Source: Pseudomonas putida
Lineage (GTDB): Bacteria > Pseudomonadota > Gammaproteobacteria > Pseudomonadales > Pseudomonadaceae
Reading direction: 5' to 3'
Length of the DNA stretch: 64,000 bases
NCBI RefSeq assembly: GCF_025905425.1
Contig: NZ_CP109603.1
Span: 3,302,501-3,366,500 of the forward strand
The notes below the pieces were generated by a model. That model did no database searches, was not told the origin of the DNA, and was given only the letters and a program-made list of their open reading frames with translations. Both the position numbers and the translations under genes were made by a program. This document shows, piece by piece, positions 28,958-38,545 of this stretch (the first letter of the stretch is position 1; every line of letters begins with the position of its first letter).

Positions 28958-31900
28958 CTAGGGACGACCTTGCAACGGCAGGCTCAACTCATCCTCGGTA
29001 AGCCGTAACGCAAGTGCTTCGAAGGCTTGCTCGGTTTTCCGCTTGAGCGCCTCGCAGCGTTGTACATACGCGCCACTGCCAAGGGATTCCTTCTCTTGGT
29101 CAAGGGCATCCAACTGCCTGTCGAAGGTGTCGGAAATGCTCGCGTATGGCTCGGGATACCTGGCACGCAGGTACGGCATCCAGAAGTCTCGCTGACTGAT
29201 GTAGCGAGCCCGCTCATCACCCGCTTCGGCGGTCAGGACTGCTGTGTATACCCGATCGAGGTCACCTTGCGAGACGCCGGCAAGCGGACGGAACTGCATG
29301 GCCCGGGGCTGGCCAAGCAAGTTCAGGCGGCCCGCCAGGCCCGTACGGTAAGCCAGACTGACCTCGACTTCGTCTACGTCACGCCCCTCGACCGACCGGC
29401 CCAGGAAGTCGGCACGGGCGAAGCGCTCCACTTCGTCAAGACGGAACATGCGTTGCGCCAATAACAAGCGGGCGTCACGGGTGGCGATCGGGTCGCCCCC
29501 GAACGTCACCTGCAACACCCTCATGCGGACTTCGAGCTGGCTGAAACAATGCGCCACACTGTCAACGCAGGTCCGCGGGTCAGCCGCCCGCTCAAACAGT
29601 TCTTCACGAATCTGAGTACTGTTGGTGGCAGCGTCCAGCATCTCCCACACCCTTCGCGACAGGTCTTCGCGCACCAGACGAAAATCGGCGCTGTTGGTCA
29701 GTTCTGCCAATAGCAGGAAGAACTGCGTATGGTCAGGCTCTTGCCTCAAGGCATCCCACTGAGCCGATCTGTGTGGCTGATGCTGTTCATCCAGTGTCCC
29801 CAGCCAGGTGGCCCTGGCGCGGAGGATATCGGCCTCTTCCCCCTGAAGATGGGCACTAACCGGCTGAACCGCATACAAGCGCTCGCGCTCGGCCACCGTC
29901 AGCGGATTACCCTCGACAAGCACCGCCTGACGCAAAGCCTGCGGTGCATCGAGCAATGCCTGGGGCAAACTGGAAATCTGGTTGTTTCGCAAGTCGGCAT
30001 GCTCCAGCAGGCCGCACCACTCAAGGCCCTCCGGCACTGTTTGCAGGCCTGCACGGTACAGCTGGATTTCGCGCAGGTGGGGCAGCCGGTTAAAGCGCAA
30101 GCTGATCGAGCCCAAAGGGTTGCCACTCAAATCCAGCGTGTGCAGGTTGGTAAGCTCGGTCAAGGCGCTCGCAGAAGGCTCGGACATGCGGATCTGGTTG
30201 CCGGCCAGGTGCAAATGGCGCAACCGTGGCAAGCTGCTGAGTGCTTGCGGCAACGCACGCAAGGCATTTCTGCTCAAGTCCAGGCGCAGCAACCGCGCAA
30301 AACAGTTCAAAAACCCTTCCGGCAGGGTTTGCAGGCGCAACCCCACCAGCACCAAGTCCGTGATATGACCAAAATCAGTACCTGGCGGTATAGGAGGCAG
30401 GCTGCCTGCTGGCACGTTCAGAATGTTCAGCTGTAAGCCACCTTGCTCCCCATTTTGATGAACGACCCGTTCACCCTCGAGGCGCCAGGCACGTCGAAAC
30501 GCATTGGCCACCGCCCGCCTGTGCCCACGTTCAGCATCGGCAACAGCCTCTGTCCAGCGCCCCAGGTTTTCGTCAAGCCGACGGTATTCTTGCTCCTGAT
30601 ACAGCAGGTTGGCATAGGCGGAGTTCGAATTGTTCACCAGCACCTGCAGGAAACGCTCGACCGCATGCTCATCGAATGAGGGATACAAACTGCGAATCCG
30701 TCGCCGCAGCATCTGCCTCTGCGCCCCCGCGGAAGCACCCTGGCCACTGAGCAAGTAGCCCACTCGCCCATCGGGCAACCGGTGCAAGGGCGAACCGACT
30801 GGCTTAGCTTCACGCCAGCCAAGCAGGCGTAACAATTTCAGCCGATCGCGGGGCAGCCAGCCCTGTATGGACGTACGGATGCGCGCGATCGCACCTTCAC
30901 CTGTCCATCCCTGTTGTTGCAGGAATGCGGGCGGCAGGCAGGCAGCCAGTACCTCGAACACTCCCTGCGGATGCGCGACTTCGGTCTCGCTGGCACGACC
31001 CATATCGTCGAAAAGTTCAAACCCACCTTCGCGCCAGACCATCACCGTGGCAAGCGGCCCGTCACCTTGATCAGGAAACAGCCGGTCCAGCACCGGCCCG
31101 TGGCTTGAGCCATCACGCAGGACCAGGTTCACCTCGCCTGGCGCCAAGCCTCGGCGGCGTAATAGGGCGAACGCCAGGGTAACCGCGTCGGCATGGTAGC
31201 TGCTGCGCAGGTAAAGTGCCTCACGCGCCCGGACCAATCGGGCCTCCTGCAGCAGCCCGCGCGCCTGCTCGGCCAATGCCAGCGGCACGCGAGACTCATT
31301 TAACATGCGCTGGCGTGTTTCAGCGCTGGCCATGTTGAGCAGGTCCAGTGCATAGGCGTCCGGCAGCCCTGTAAAACTCTTTTTCAGCGTGGCCAACAGC
31401 GGATCATGCGCCAGGTAGCGCTTTGCAAAATGCTCCAGCATCGGCCCTCTTAACTGCTCGGCCGCGGCCTGAATCGTCGGCGTCTGCGCCGAGACGTTCT
31501 GCCCTTGCAGGGCTAGCTTGTCTACACACCACTGAAAGGCTTCAGTATCGTCGCTCCCGGCCCCGAGCTGGGCGAAGAACACCTCGATTCTGTCGTCGGT
31601 GGCAAAACGCTGCAGGGTGTCGCGCAGCCTGACAGGCAGCGGGCGACCTTCTACCAGCAGGCCACGCAGGTGCGCCCCATCGACGCCCGCAACCGTCAGG
31701 ATGTGCGTGATCCGTTCTGCGCCCAGTGTTGCCGCGTCAGGCCACAAACGTTTGAGCAGCACGTCCGTATCCTGCCACTCCAATGGCCGCTCGTAGCTGA
31801 GCCGCCAGGCACGCTCCGCGTTGTTTTCAAGCGAAGGGCCAAATACGCCCGGTCCGTCACGGTGCAGCAACCGCCAAGTACCCGCCGCATCCCGCCTGAC

Positions 31901-33454
31901 CCGGTAAAGCTGCCCCTCGCACCGCCACCCATATTCCTGACCATCACTGAGCAGCCCATTGTCGAGTTCGGTCATCGGCGGCACGGTTGAGCGCAGCAGG
32001 TACGGCTGCAAGTCGTAGCGCCATAAACGTTGCGTGCCCGCCTCGGTAGTGACCGGTTCCAGTGCTTCGACAAACGCGCTGCGCAGTGCCTGCATGCCCG
32101 CCGCAACCGCAGCGCCACCCGCCAGTGTCGAGGCGACCTGAAGCAGGTGCTCCAGCGCCTCGTGCTGGTGCCCCTGCGCCCAGTCGCTGGCGCCCTCGAA
32201 TACCTGGCCCAGCATTTGCCGGGCCAGATCAGCCAACAGCAGTGTGCCAACGACCGGCACAAAGAGCCCCGCCAAATTCAGCAGCCCCAGCCCAGCCGAC
32301 GCCAGCGTACGCAACCGCTCGGCGGCGGCCCCGGCGTCCGCCTGCGCCGTCGGCACAGCCAGGAACGCCGCATCGGCCTTGATCCGCTGCACATGACCGG
32401 CCGCCAAGTGGGCAAATACCTCACCGGTCGTAGTGGTCCGCTCGGGTTCGAGGTCCGGTTGGTCGTCCTGCAGGCGTTTGCCCAGTTTCACCTGATAAAC
32501 CGCTTGCCCGTCGAGCGCAATGCGACGGGCAATCGCCTGGCGAAACGGTGCATGGTCCATGGCGGCGGCCAGGGCTTGGTTCGCCGCTGGCCAATCAGCG
32601 AAACGGCGCAACGGCTGCTGTGGCTCATCGGGTAGGTACAGCAGCACGGCCAACAAGCGTTTCGGGTTGAAGATCAGCCCGGAGATACCCCATGGCGTTC
32701 CAACCAGCTCGAATGCGATCGCCCCGTCCACCCGCTGCCCCAGTATCTGCAGGGCCCCCATGTTCAGCTCGTGGTCAGAAGGCAACTCCGGGCGCTTGCC
32801 TTGGCCAACCTGACGCAGCATCCGCAGGTCGCTGGCTGAAAGCTGTCCCTTGATGCCCGCCATTTCGACTGCGACCGCCAGTTCCAGGCGCTTGTCTGTG
32901 GCCAACTTACGCTGGAAGGCAGACGTCAAAGCCTGGTCAAGATGAGCCTGGTACGCTTTGCCGACGTCAGTACTGCGGCACAGGTTCACGACAGCATCGA
33001 TTTGCTGGGTAAGGACCTGCTCGGGTTCGCCAGACGCCGTTGTAGCGTCTATCAACGCGGTGCCTGCAAAGTACGGCTCACCTTTCTTGAAGTTCTGTAA
33101 CAGCTTCTGCAAGGCCGGCACCGTCACAAAATAGGACTCGAACTCACGCACCTGCCCCTGAACCACCTTCAAGCGTCGTCGCTCTTCACGCCAGTTGACC
33201 TTGGGCAAATCGAGATCCAGCGCCAGCTGCTTTTTAATCGCTTGCTCAAGGTGCTGCGCAGCAAACCGCTCAAGCGGCATCAATTGTTGCCAAGCCGCGT
33301 TCATGTGCTTCTGGCTCTGTAAATGCGCCCTCATGCAAACGCGCAAGGCGTCCAGCGGCTTTCGTCCGGCACGCTTCAACCAGGTGGGCAATTGCTCGAC
33401 AATGAAGTCATTGGCTGGGTGCAGCAGTTTTGGGTGGATCGTCGCTTCGGGCAC
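28958..33454 (-). CDS. toxin-like LRR protein with C-terminal NEL E3 ubiquitin ligase domain (copy A)
   Basis: Encodes 1498 residues with the same plan as the next gene downstream. The toxin-like N-terminal region has hydrophobic segments near residues 388-420 and 432-466. Leucine-rich repeats run from about 1025 to 1187 (LLRLDLSRNALRALP, NLHTLDLSGNPLG). A NEL-like ligase domain follows, with Cys1296 and Asp1298 in TCVDSVAHCF. A GTG start at 33454 is chosen because GAGG lies nine bases upstream; TTG at 33469 is possible. The paralogs align over their whole length but are well diverged. No secretion system is in the window. An AraC-type gene 80 bases upstream on the same strand may control both. 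Confidence 0.85.
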   Translation of the reverse strand: MPEATIHPKLLHPANDFIVEQLPTWLKRAGRKPLDALRVCMRAHLQSQKHMNAAWQQLMPLERFAAQHLEQAIKKQLALDLDLPKVNWREERRRLKVVQGQVREFESYFVTVPALQKLLQNFKKGEPYFAGTALIDATTASGEPEQVLTQQIDAVVNLCRSTDVGKAYQAHLDQALTSAFQRKLATDKRLELAVAVEMAGIKGQLSASDLRMLRQVGQGKRPELPSDHELNMGALQILGQRVDGAIAFELVGTPWGISGLIFNPKRLLAVLLYLPDEPQQPLRRFADWPAANQALAAAMDHAPFRQAIARRIALDGQAVYQVKLGKRLQDDQPDLEPERTTTTGEVFAHLAAGHVQRIKADAAFLAVPTAQADAGAAAERLRTLASAGLGLLNLAGLFVPVVGTLLLADLARQMLGQVFEGASDWAQGHQHEALEHLLQVASTLAGGAAVAAGMQALRSAFVEALEPVTTEAGTQRLWRYDLQPYLLRSTVPPMTELDNGLLSDGQEYGWRCEGQLYRVRRDAAGTWRLLHRDGPGVFGPSLENNAERAWRLSYERPLEWQDTDVLLKRLWPDAATLGAERITHILTVAGVDGAHLRGLLVEGRPLPVRLRDTLQRFATDDRIEVFFAQLGAGSDDTEAFQWCVDKLALQGQNVSAQTPTIQAAAEQLRGPMLEHFAKRYLAHDPLLATLKKSFTGLPDAYALDLLNMASAETRQRMLNESRVPLALAEQARGLLQEARLVRAREALYLRSSYHADAVTLAFALLRRRGLAPGEVNLVLRDGSSHGPVLDRLFPDQGDGPLATVMVWREGGFELFDDMGRASETEVAHPQGVFEVLAACLPPAFLQQQGWTGEGAIARIRTSIQGWLPRDRLKLLRLLGWREAKPVGSPLHRLPDGRVGYLLSGQGASAGAQRQMLRRRIRSLYPSFDEHAVERFLQVLVNNSNSAYANLLYQEQEYRRLDENLGRWTEAVADAERGHRRAVANAFRRAWRLEGERVVHQNGEQGGLQLNILNVPAGSLPPIPPGTDFGHITDLVLVGLRLQTLPEGFLNCFARLLRLDLSRNALRALPQALSSLPRLRHLHLAGNQIRMSEPSASALTELTNLHTLDLSGNPLGSISLRFNRLPHLREIQLYRAGLQTVPEGLEWCGLLEHADLRNNQISSLPQALLDAPQALRQAVLVEGNPLTVAERERLYAVQPVSAHLQGEEADILRARATWLGTLDEQHQPHRSAQWDALRQEPDHTQFFLLLAELTNSADFRLVREDLSRRVWEMLDAATNSTQIREELFERAADPRTCVDSVAHCFSQLEVRMRVLQVTFGGDPIATRDARLLLAQRMFRLDEVERFARADFLGRSVEGRDVDEVEVSLAYRTGLAGRLNLLGQPRAMQFRPLAGVSQGDLDRVYTAVLTAEAGDERARYISQRDFWMPYLRARYPEPYASISDTFDRQLDALDQEKESLGSGAYVQRCEALKRKTEQAFEALALRLTEDELSLPLQGRP

Positions 33455-33534
33455 GGTCGAAGTCCTCAAGGCCTGTTCTGGCCTGCCACCCTGCGCCAGT
33501 GCCGTGCGGCCCGGCAGCCGGAAGCGCTCGCCCC

Positions 33535-34557
33535 TCAGTGCCCCGAACCGCGCGACTGAATCAATGCCCGGTAGTGCCCTGGGTTACAGCCGAACCACTT
33601 GCGAAACGCCTTGTAGAACGAACTGCTGTCGGCGAACCCCAGGCGCTCGGCGATTTCGCCCATGGCCGCCTCGTGCTGGCTTAACCAGGTAATTGCCAGC
33701 TCACGGCGCACGCTGTCCTTCAACCCTTGGTAGTTTTGCCCTTCTTCGGCCAGACGCCGGCGCAGGGTCGAGGGCGACAGGCACAACTGCCGCGCCAGGT
33801 TGTCAGCATCTGGCCAATGCCCCGGGGCCAATTGCATCAGATCAGTGCGGATACGCCGCCCCAAACTGGCAGGGTCGCGGTACTTGACCAGGATGTTGCC
33901 CGGTGCCTCGGCAAGGAAGCGCTGTAGTTCCTCTTCGCTGCGCCGCAGCGGCAGCTCCAGGCATTCGGCGGCGATGATCATGCGCGTACGCGGGCGCTCG
34001 AACTGCAGGTTTTCCGAAAACATCACCCGGTAGTCGTCGCAGAACGGTGGCTCGGCACAGCGCAGGTCGATGGCCAGAATCGGAATACGCCGCCCGGCCA
34101 GCCAGCAGGCCACACCATGCACGATCATCCAGAAGGTGAAATAGGTAAACGCGCGACGCGGTTCGTCACGCGGCTCGTTGATGACGATCTCGGCCAAACC
34201 TTCCTGGCGCACCAGGGCCGGTTGCAAGTCTTCGAGCATCAGTGCCAGAAACGTCAACGCGGTTTCCAGGCCCGTGCCCAAGCTTGGCTGGCCCATGCTT
34301 GCCCGGCACATGAACGCCAGGCTGCCGCTGCGCAGGCCGCGCGGGTCCATGGCGAAGAACTCGTCGTTGCAGCGCCGCGCCAGCAAACGCCAGAGCCGGG
34401 CATAGGACTCGGCGCTCACACGTGCAGCAGGCAGGTGCAACTGGTCGGCGGCAATGCCAGCGCGCGCCAGCAAGCCGTTATCGGGCTCACCGGCAGGGCA
34501 CGTCTGCAACAGCGCTTCGCGCACCAGCTGCATGGAAATGGTGTCTTTTTCGCTCAT
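33535..34557 (-). CDS. AraC family regulator (OruR-like, Arabinose_bd N-domain)
   Basis: Encodes 340 residues. An N-terminal ligand-sensing domain of the type found in OruR-like regulators (about residues 20-200) precedes a C-terminal double helix-turn-helix (from LARQLCLSPSTLRRRLAEEG to ADSSSFYKAFRKWFGCNPGHY). The ATG at 34557 has AGGA six bases upstream; ATGs at 34587-34590 are alternatives. It is 80 bases upstream of, and co-oriented with, the tandem toxin-like genes, which makes them its likeliest targets; this is inference. The LysR gene of the phosphonate unit lies 57 bases further upstream. Confidence 0.88.
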   Translation of the reverse strand: MSEKDTISMQLVREALLQTCPAGEPDNGLLARAGIAADQLHLPAARVSAESYARLWRLLARRCNDEFFAMDPRGLRSGSLAFMCRASMGQPSLGTGLETALTFLALMLEDLQPALVRQEGLAEIVINEPRDEPRRAFTYFTFWMIVHGVACWLAGRRIPILAIDLRCAEPPFCDDYRVMFSENLQFERPRTRMIIAAECLELPLRRSEEELQRFLAEAPGNILVKYRDPASLGRRIRTDLMQLAPGHWPDADNLARQLCLSPSTLRRRLAEEGQNYQGLKDSVRRELAITWLSQHEAAMGEIAERLGFADSSSFYKAFRKWFGCNPGHYRALIQSRGSGH

Positions 34558-34614
34558 CAACGGTCCTGTCGGCTTGGTGTCGGCCATCATAGGTCGCCCT
34601 GTTCAAAACAGCCA

Positions 34615-35478
34615 TCACAGCCCCGCCGCCAGGCTCAGGAATGCCTGGATCAACCGCAGTTCGCGACGGCGCTCCAGGCAGCCGATCATGTGCTGGTTGA
34701 CCAGGCCAGCGCCAGCCAGTGGCCGTGCGACCACCCTGGGGTCATTGGCAACTTCAGTGGACGAAACAACGCCAATGCCCAGCTCCGAGGCTACCGCTTC
34801 AGTCACCGCCTCACGGCTGTCCAGCTCCAACAACACCCGGGGTTGCACGCCCGCCGTGGCACAGGCCGTGTCAAACGTACGCCGGGTGGTGGAACTCGGC
34901 TCACGCAGCACCATGATGTGCTGGTGCAACTCGGCCAGCGGCAAGTCGCCTTCACCACTGGCCCAGGCATGCCCCGCCGGCAGTAATGCGCATAAACGCG
35001 ACTCGCAGAGGTTTTGCAAATGCAGGCCCTTGCGCGGTTCGATCTCGGTCAGTACAGCCACATCGGCATGTTCGCTGAGCAGCGCAGCCAAGGTTTCCTG
35101 GGCATTGCCCAAACGCAAGTTGACGGTAATGCCCGGGTAGCGCTCGCGTAACTGGGCGAGCATCGGCATGACCCGGTGCGGGCCGTCGGCGGCCACCTCC
35201 AGGCGCCCGGTCAGCAACTGCCGGTTGGCCTCAAGCATCGCCTGGGCTTCTTCGGCCAGGCCGAACATCGCCCGGGTAATAGCTGCCAGGCGGGTGCCCT
35301 CCTCGGTCAGCTCGACCCGCCGTGCGGTGCGCCGCAGCAAGGTGATCTGGTAGTGCTCCTCCAGCGCCTTCACGTGCCCGGTCACTGCGGGCTGGCTGAT
35401 GAACAGGCGCTCGGCCGCCCGCGTGAAGCTGCCCTCACGGGCGACAGCATCGAAAGCACGTAACTGGAACAGGTTCAT
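34615..35478 (-). CDS. LysR family regulator of phosphonate catabolism
   Basis: Encodes 287 residues. The N-terminal winged helix-turn-helix (FTRAAERLFISQPAVTGHVKALEE) is followed by a periplasmic-binding-protein-like effector domain. The gene is divergent from phnW across 112 bases, the classical arrangement for a LysR activator of that operon. The intergenic region holds a TTAT-N7-ATAA palindrome. The inducer is presumably 2-aminoethylphosphonate or a breakdown product. Confidence 0.9.
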   Translation of the reverse strand: MNLFQLRAFDAVAREGSFTRAAERLFISQPAVTGHVKALEEHYQITLLRRTARRVELTEEGTRLAAITRAMFGLAEEAQAMLEANRQLLTGRLEVAADGPHRVMPMLAQLRERYPGITVNLRLGNAQETLAALLSEHADVAVLTEIEPRKGLHLQNLCESRLCALLPAGHAWASGEGDLPLAELHQHIMVLREPSSTTRRTFDTACATAGVQPRVLLELDSREAVTEAVASELGIGVVSSTEVANDPRVVARPLAGAGLVNQHMIGCLERRRELRLIQAFLSLAAGL

Positions 35479-35493
35479 ATGTATCGGCCTGAC

Positions 35494-35508
35494 TTATAGC
35501 TCAGATAA
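35494..35508. promoter_or_regulatory. candidate LysR binding site (T-N11-A palindrome)
   Basis: TTAT-AGCTCAG-ATAA lies between the divergent lysR and phnW genes, 16 bases from the lysR start and about 80 from phnW. It fits the T-N11-A pattern with interrupted dyad symmetry. Spacing to phnW is suitable for an activator site. The motif is short, so confidence is limited. Confidence 0.45.
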
Positions 35509-35590
35509 CAACAAACAATTTGATTGATGAAAGCGCCAATTGCAACCTAGGCCCCGTAGTTTCACTCCACCGCTTGTGAGGAACCACGGA

Positions 35591-36697
35591 ATGAGCAACG
35601 CGCCTATCCTGCTGACCCCCGGCCCCCTGACCACATCAATCCGCACCCGCCAAGCCATGCTGGTGGACTGGGGCTCCTGGGACCGCGATTTCAACCAACT
35701 CACTGCCAGCGTTTGCGAACAACTGCTGGCCATCCTCGACGCCAGCGCCAGCCACCACTGCGTGCCCCTGCAAGGCAGCGGCACCTTCGCCGTGGAAGCG
35801 GCCATCGGCACCTTGGTACCGCGTGACGGCAAGGTGCTGGTGCTGATCAACGGCGCCTATGGCCAACGACTGGCGAAAATCTGCAAGGTGCTGGGCCGCA
35901 CCTACAGCACCTTTGAAACCGCCGAGGACCAGCCGACCACCGCCGCCGACGTGGACCGGCTGCTGGCGGCCGACCCTGCCGTCACCCACGTGGCGCTGAT
36001 CCACTGCGAAACCAGTACGGGCATCCTCAACCCGCTGCCTGAGATCGCCCAGGTGATCAAGCGCCATGGCAAGCGCCTGATCATCGATGCCATGAGCTCG
36101 TTCGGCGCACTGCCGATCGACGCCCGCGAGGTGCCCTTCGAGGCGCTGATCGCCGCCTCCGGCAAATGCCTGGAAGGCGTCCCCGGCATGGGCTTCGTCT
36201 TCGCCGAAAAAACCGCGCTGGCCGCCGCCGAAGGCAACGCCCATTCGTTGGCCATGGACCTGCACGACCAGCACGCCTACATGGCCAAGACCGGCCAATG
36301 GCGCTTCACCCCGCCCACCCACGTGGTCGCGGCGCTGCACGAAGCACTGCAGCAGTACAACGAGGAAGGTGGCCTGCCTGCCCGCCACCAGCGCTATGCC
36401 GACAACTGCAAGACCCTGCTAGATGGCATGGCCGCCATCGGCCTGCGCAGCTTCCTGCCCGCCGAAATCCAGGCGCCGATCATCGTCACCTTCCATGCCC
36501 CGGACGATGCCCGCTACCAGTTCAAGGACTTCTACGAACGGGTCAAGGCCAAGGGTTTCATCCTCTACCCAGGCAAGCTGACCCAGGTCGAGACTTTCCG
36601 CGTCGGCTGCATCGGTGTGGTCGGGCCAGACGGCATGCAGGCCGCTGTGAATGCCGTGGCCGACGTGCTGCGGGAAATGGAAGTGCTGGACATCTGA
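35591..36697 (+). CDS. phnW: 2-aminoethylphosphonate-pyruvate transaminase
   Basis: A 368-residue class V aminotransferase that converts 2-aminoethylphosphonate and pyruvate to phosphonoacetaldehyde and alanine. Lys192 in [11 protein letters not shown] is the PLP-binding lysine; [10 protein letters not shown] at the N-terminus and [13 protein letters not shown] are family-specific. It is followed after 34 bases by phnX, so the pair forms the complete two-step pathway to acetaldehyde and phosphate. GAGGAACCACGGA precedes the ATG. It is probably activated by the divergent LysR protein. Confidence 0.96.
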   Translation: MSNAPILLTPGPLTTSIRTRQAMLVDWGSWDRDFNQLTASVCEQLLAILDASASHHCVPLQGSGTFAVEAAIGTLVPRDGKVLVLINGAYGQRLAKICKVLGRTYSTFETAEDQPTTAADVDRLLAADPAVTHVALIHCETSTGILNPLPEIAQVIKRHGKRLIIDAMSSFGALPIDAREVPFEALIAASGKCLEGVPGMGFVFAEKTALAAAEGNAHSLAMDLHDQHAYMAKTGQWRFTPPTHVVAALHEALQQYNEEGGLPARHQRYADNCKTLLDGMAAIGLRSFLPAEIQAPIIVTFHAPDDARYQFKDFYERVKAKGFILYPGKLTQVETFRVGCIGVVGPDGMQAAVNAVADVLREMEVLDI

Positions 36698-36731
36698 CCC
36701 TTTGCCCACCCGACTTCAGGAAATAGCGCAC

Positions 36732-37559
36732 ATGAACTACAGCAACCCTACCCAGCTGCAAGCCGCCATCCTTGACTGGGCCGGCACCGTGGTCGACTTC
36801 GGCTCGTTCGCCCCGACGCAGATCTTCGTCGAGGCCTTCGCCGAGTTCGACGTCCAGGTTTCCATCGAAGAAGCCCGCGGCCCGATGGGCATGGGCAAGT
36901 GGGACCACATCCGCACCCTGTGCGACGTGCCGGAAATCGCCGAGCGCTACCGCAAGGTGTTCGGCCGCACCCCGACCGACGATGACGTCACCGCCCTCTA
37001 CAACCGCTTCATGCCCCTGCAGATCGAGAAGATCGCTGTGCATTCGGCGCTGATCCCTGGCGCCCTGGACACCCTCACCGGCCTGCGCCAGGGCGGCCTG
37101 AAGATTGGTTCGTGCTCGGGCTACCCGAAGGTGGTGATGGACAAGGTGGTGGAACTGGCAGCGCAAAACGGCTATGTCGCCGACCATGTGGTGGCCACCG
37201 ACGAAACCCCGAATGGCCGCCCGTGGCCGGCCCAGGCCTTGGCCAACGTCATTGCCCTGGGCATCGATGACGTGGCCGCCTGCGTGAAGGTCGACGACAC
37301 CGTACCGGGCATCCTCGAAGGCCGCCGCGCGGGCATGTGGACCGTTGCCCTGGTGTGTTCCGGCAATGCCCTGGGGCTGACCTGGGAAGGTTACCGGGCG
37401 CTCAGTGCCGAGAAGCTGGAGAGCGAGCGCAAGCGCATTCATACGCTGTTCGCCAGCTCACGCCCGCATTACCTGATCGACACCATCAACGAATTGCCCG
37501 AGGTGATTGCCGACATCAACCGGCGCCTGGCCAAGGGCGAGATGCCGCAAGCCTGCTGA
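36732..37559 (+). CDS. phnX: phosphonoacetaldehyde hydrolase (phosphonatase)
   Basis: A 275-residue HAD-superfamily enzyme that cleaves the C-P bond of phosphonoacetaldehyde. Asp15 in [10 protein letters not shown] is the nucleophile. Lys56 in GMGKWDHI is the Schiff-base lysine unique to phosphonatases within the HAD family. GSCSGYPK and KVDDTVPGI are HAD motifs II-IV. It is co-transcribed with phnW. A small hairpin 18 bases after the stop may end the transcript. Confidence 0.96.
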   Translation: MNYSNPTQLQAAILDWAGTVVDFGSFAPTQIFVEAFAEFDVQVSIEEARGPMGMGKWDHIRTLCDVPEIAERYRKVFGRTPTDDDVTALYNRFMPLQIEKIAVHSALIPGALDTLTGLRQGGLKIGSCSGYPKVVMDKVVELAAQNGYVADHVVATDETPNGRPWPAQALANVIALGIDDVAACVKVDDTVPGILEGRRAGMWTVALVCSGNALGLTWEGYRALSAEKLESERKRIHTLFASSRPHYLIDTINELPEVIADINRRLAKGEMPQAC

Positions 37560-37577
37560 CCGTCGCGTTTGTTTCCG

Positions 37578-37596
37578 GGGGCTGCCTTGCAGCCCC
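37578..37596. repeat. GGGGCTGC stem-loop after phnX
   Basis: A perfect 8-base stem GGGGCTGC/GCAGCCCC with a 3-base CTT loop, without a T run. The same 8-base stem with another 3-base loop occurs at 48908-48926. Its position just after a stop codon suggests a weak terminator or mRNA-stabilising end. Confidence 0.6.
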
Positions 37597-37729
37597 ATCG
37601 TCGCTATATGCCCTGCGCAAAGCTCATCTGGGTTGCTTTTCAGCGCCCTTCTGTACATTGAGTTGTGCCTGCGAAACTCAATAATCGGCCCACCCCTTTC
37701 CTGACGGTTCCACCTCCAAGGAAACACCG

Positions 37730-38545
37730 ATGAGCACGCATACCCGCAACAAACGACTGACGGTGCCACAGCTGGTGGCAATGAAAGGCCGGCAGAAGAT
37801 TGTTTCCCTGACCGCCTATTCCAGCGCTATCGCCAAGGTGATCGACCCCCTGGTCGATTTCATGCTGGTCGGTGACTCCACTGCCATGGTCGGCTACGGC
37901 CGCCCTTCCACCCTGGGCATGCGCCTGGACGAGACCATTGCCCATACCCGTGCCGTGGTCGACAGCACGCGCCTGGCCTGCGTGATCGCTGACATGCCGT
38001 TCGGCAGCTACCAGGAGTCCCATGAACAGGCCTTTCGCAACTGCGCCCAGGTGCTCGCCAGTACCGGCTGCGACGCCGTGAAGCTGGAAGCCAACCAGGC
38101 CTTGGCGAGTACCGTGGCGTTTCTGGTCGCACGCGGCATACCGGTCATGGCGCACATCGGCCTAATGCCGCAGTTCGTCAATGTCATGGGCGGCTACAAG
38201 GCCCAAGGGCTGAGCCCGGACAGTGGCGCTGCATTGCGTGCCGATGCCCGCGCCAACCTCGAAGCCGGCGCTTTCAGCCTGGTACTGGAAGGCGTGGCCG
38301 AGCCCGTGGCCCGGGCCATCACCGAGGCCAGCGACAAGCCGACCATCGGCATTGGTGCCTCACCCGCTTGCGATGGCCAGGTGCTGGTCACCGAAGACCT
38401 GCTTGGGCTGGGCGGCGAACATGTGCCTCGCTTCGTCAAGCAGTATGCCGACGTCGGCCAGGTGATCCGCGAGGCCTGCGCCCGCTATGCAGAGGACGTG
38501 CGCAGCGGCAGCTTCCCCGAGATGCACCACTGCTACGGGGCCTGA
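37730..38545 (+). CDS. PanB-like ketopantoate hydroxymethyltransferase family protein
   Basis: A 271-residue member of the PanB family, which adds a one-carbon unit from methylene-tetrahydrofolate to 2-oxoisovalerate in pantothenate synthesis. The metal and substrate residues of E. coli PanB are all conserved: Asp-Ser in LVGDSTAM, Asp in IADMPFGSY, Lys and Glu in AVKLEAN, His in MAHIGLMPQ, and Glu in LVLEGVAEP. No panC is adjacent. It sits instead downstream of phnWX and against a MocR regulator (13-base 3' overlap), so it may be a paralog with another 2-oxoacid substrate. Confidence 0.85.
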   Translation: MSTHTRNKRLTVPQLVAMKGRQKIVSLTAYSSAIAKVIDPLVDFMLVGDSTAMVGYGRPSTLGMRLDETIAHTRAVVDSTRLACVIADMPFGSYQESHEQAFRNCAQVLASTGCDAVKLEANQALASTVAFLVARGIPVMAHIGLMPQFVNVMGGYKAQGLSPDSGAALRADARANLEAGAFSLVLEGVAEPVARAITEASDKPTIGIGASPACDGQVLVTEDLLGLGGEHVPRFVKQYADVGQVIREACARYAEDVRSGSFPEMHHCYGA

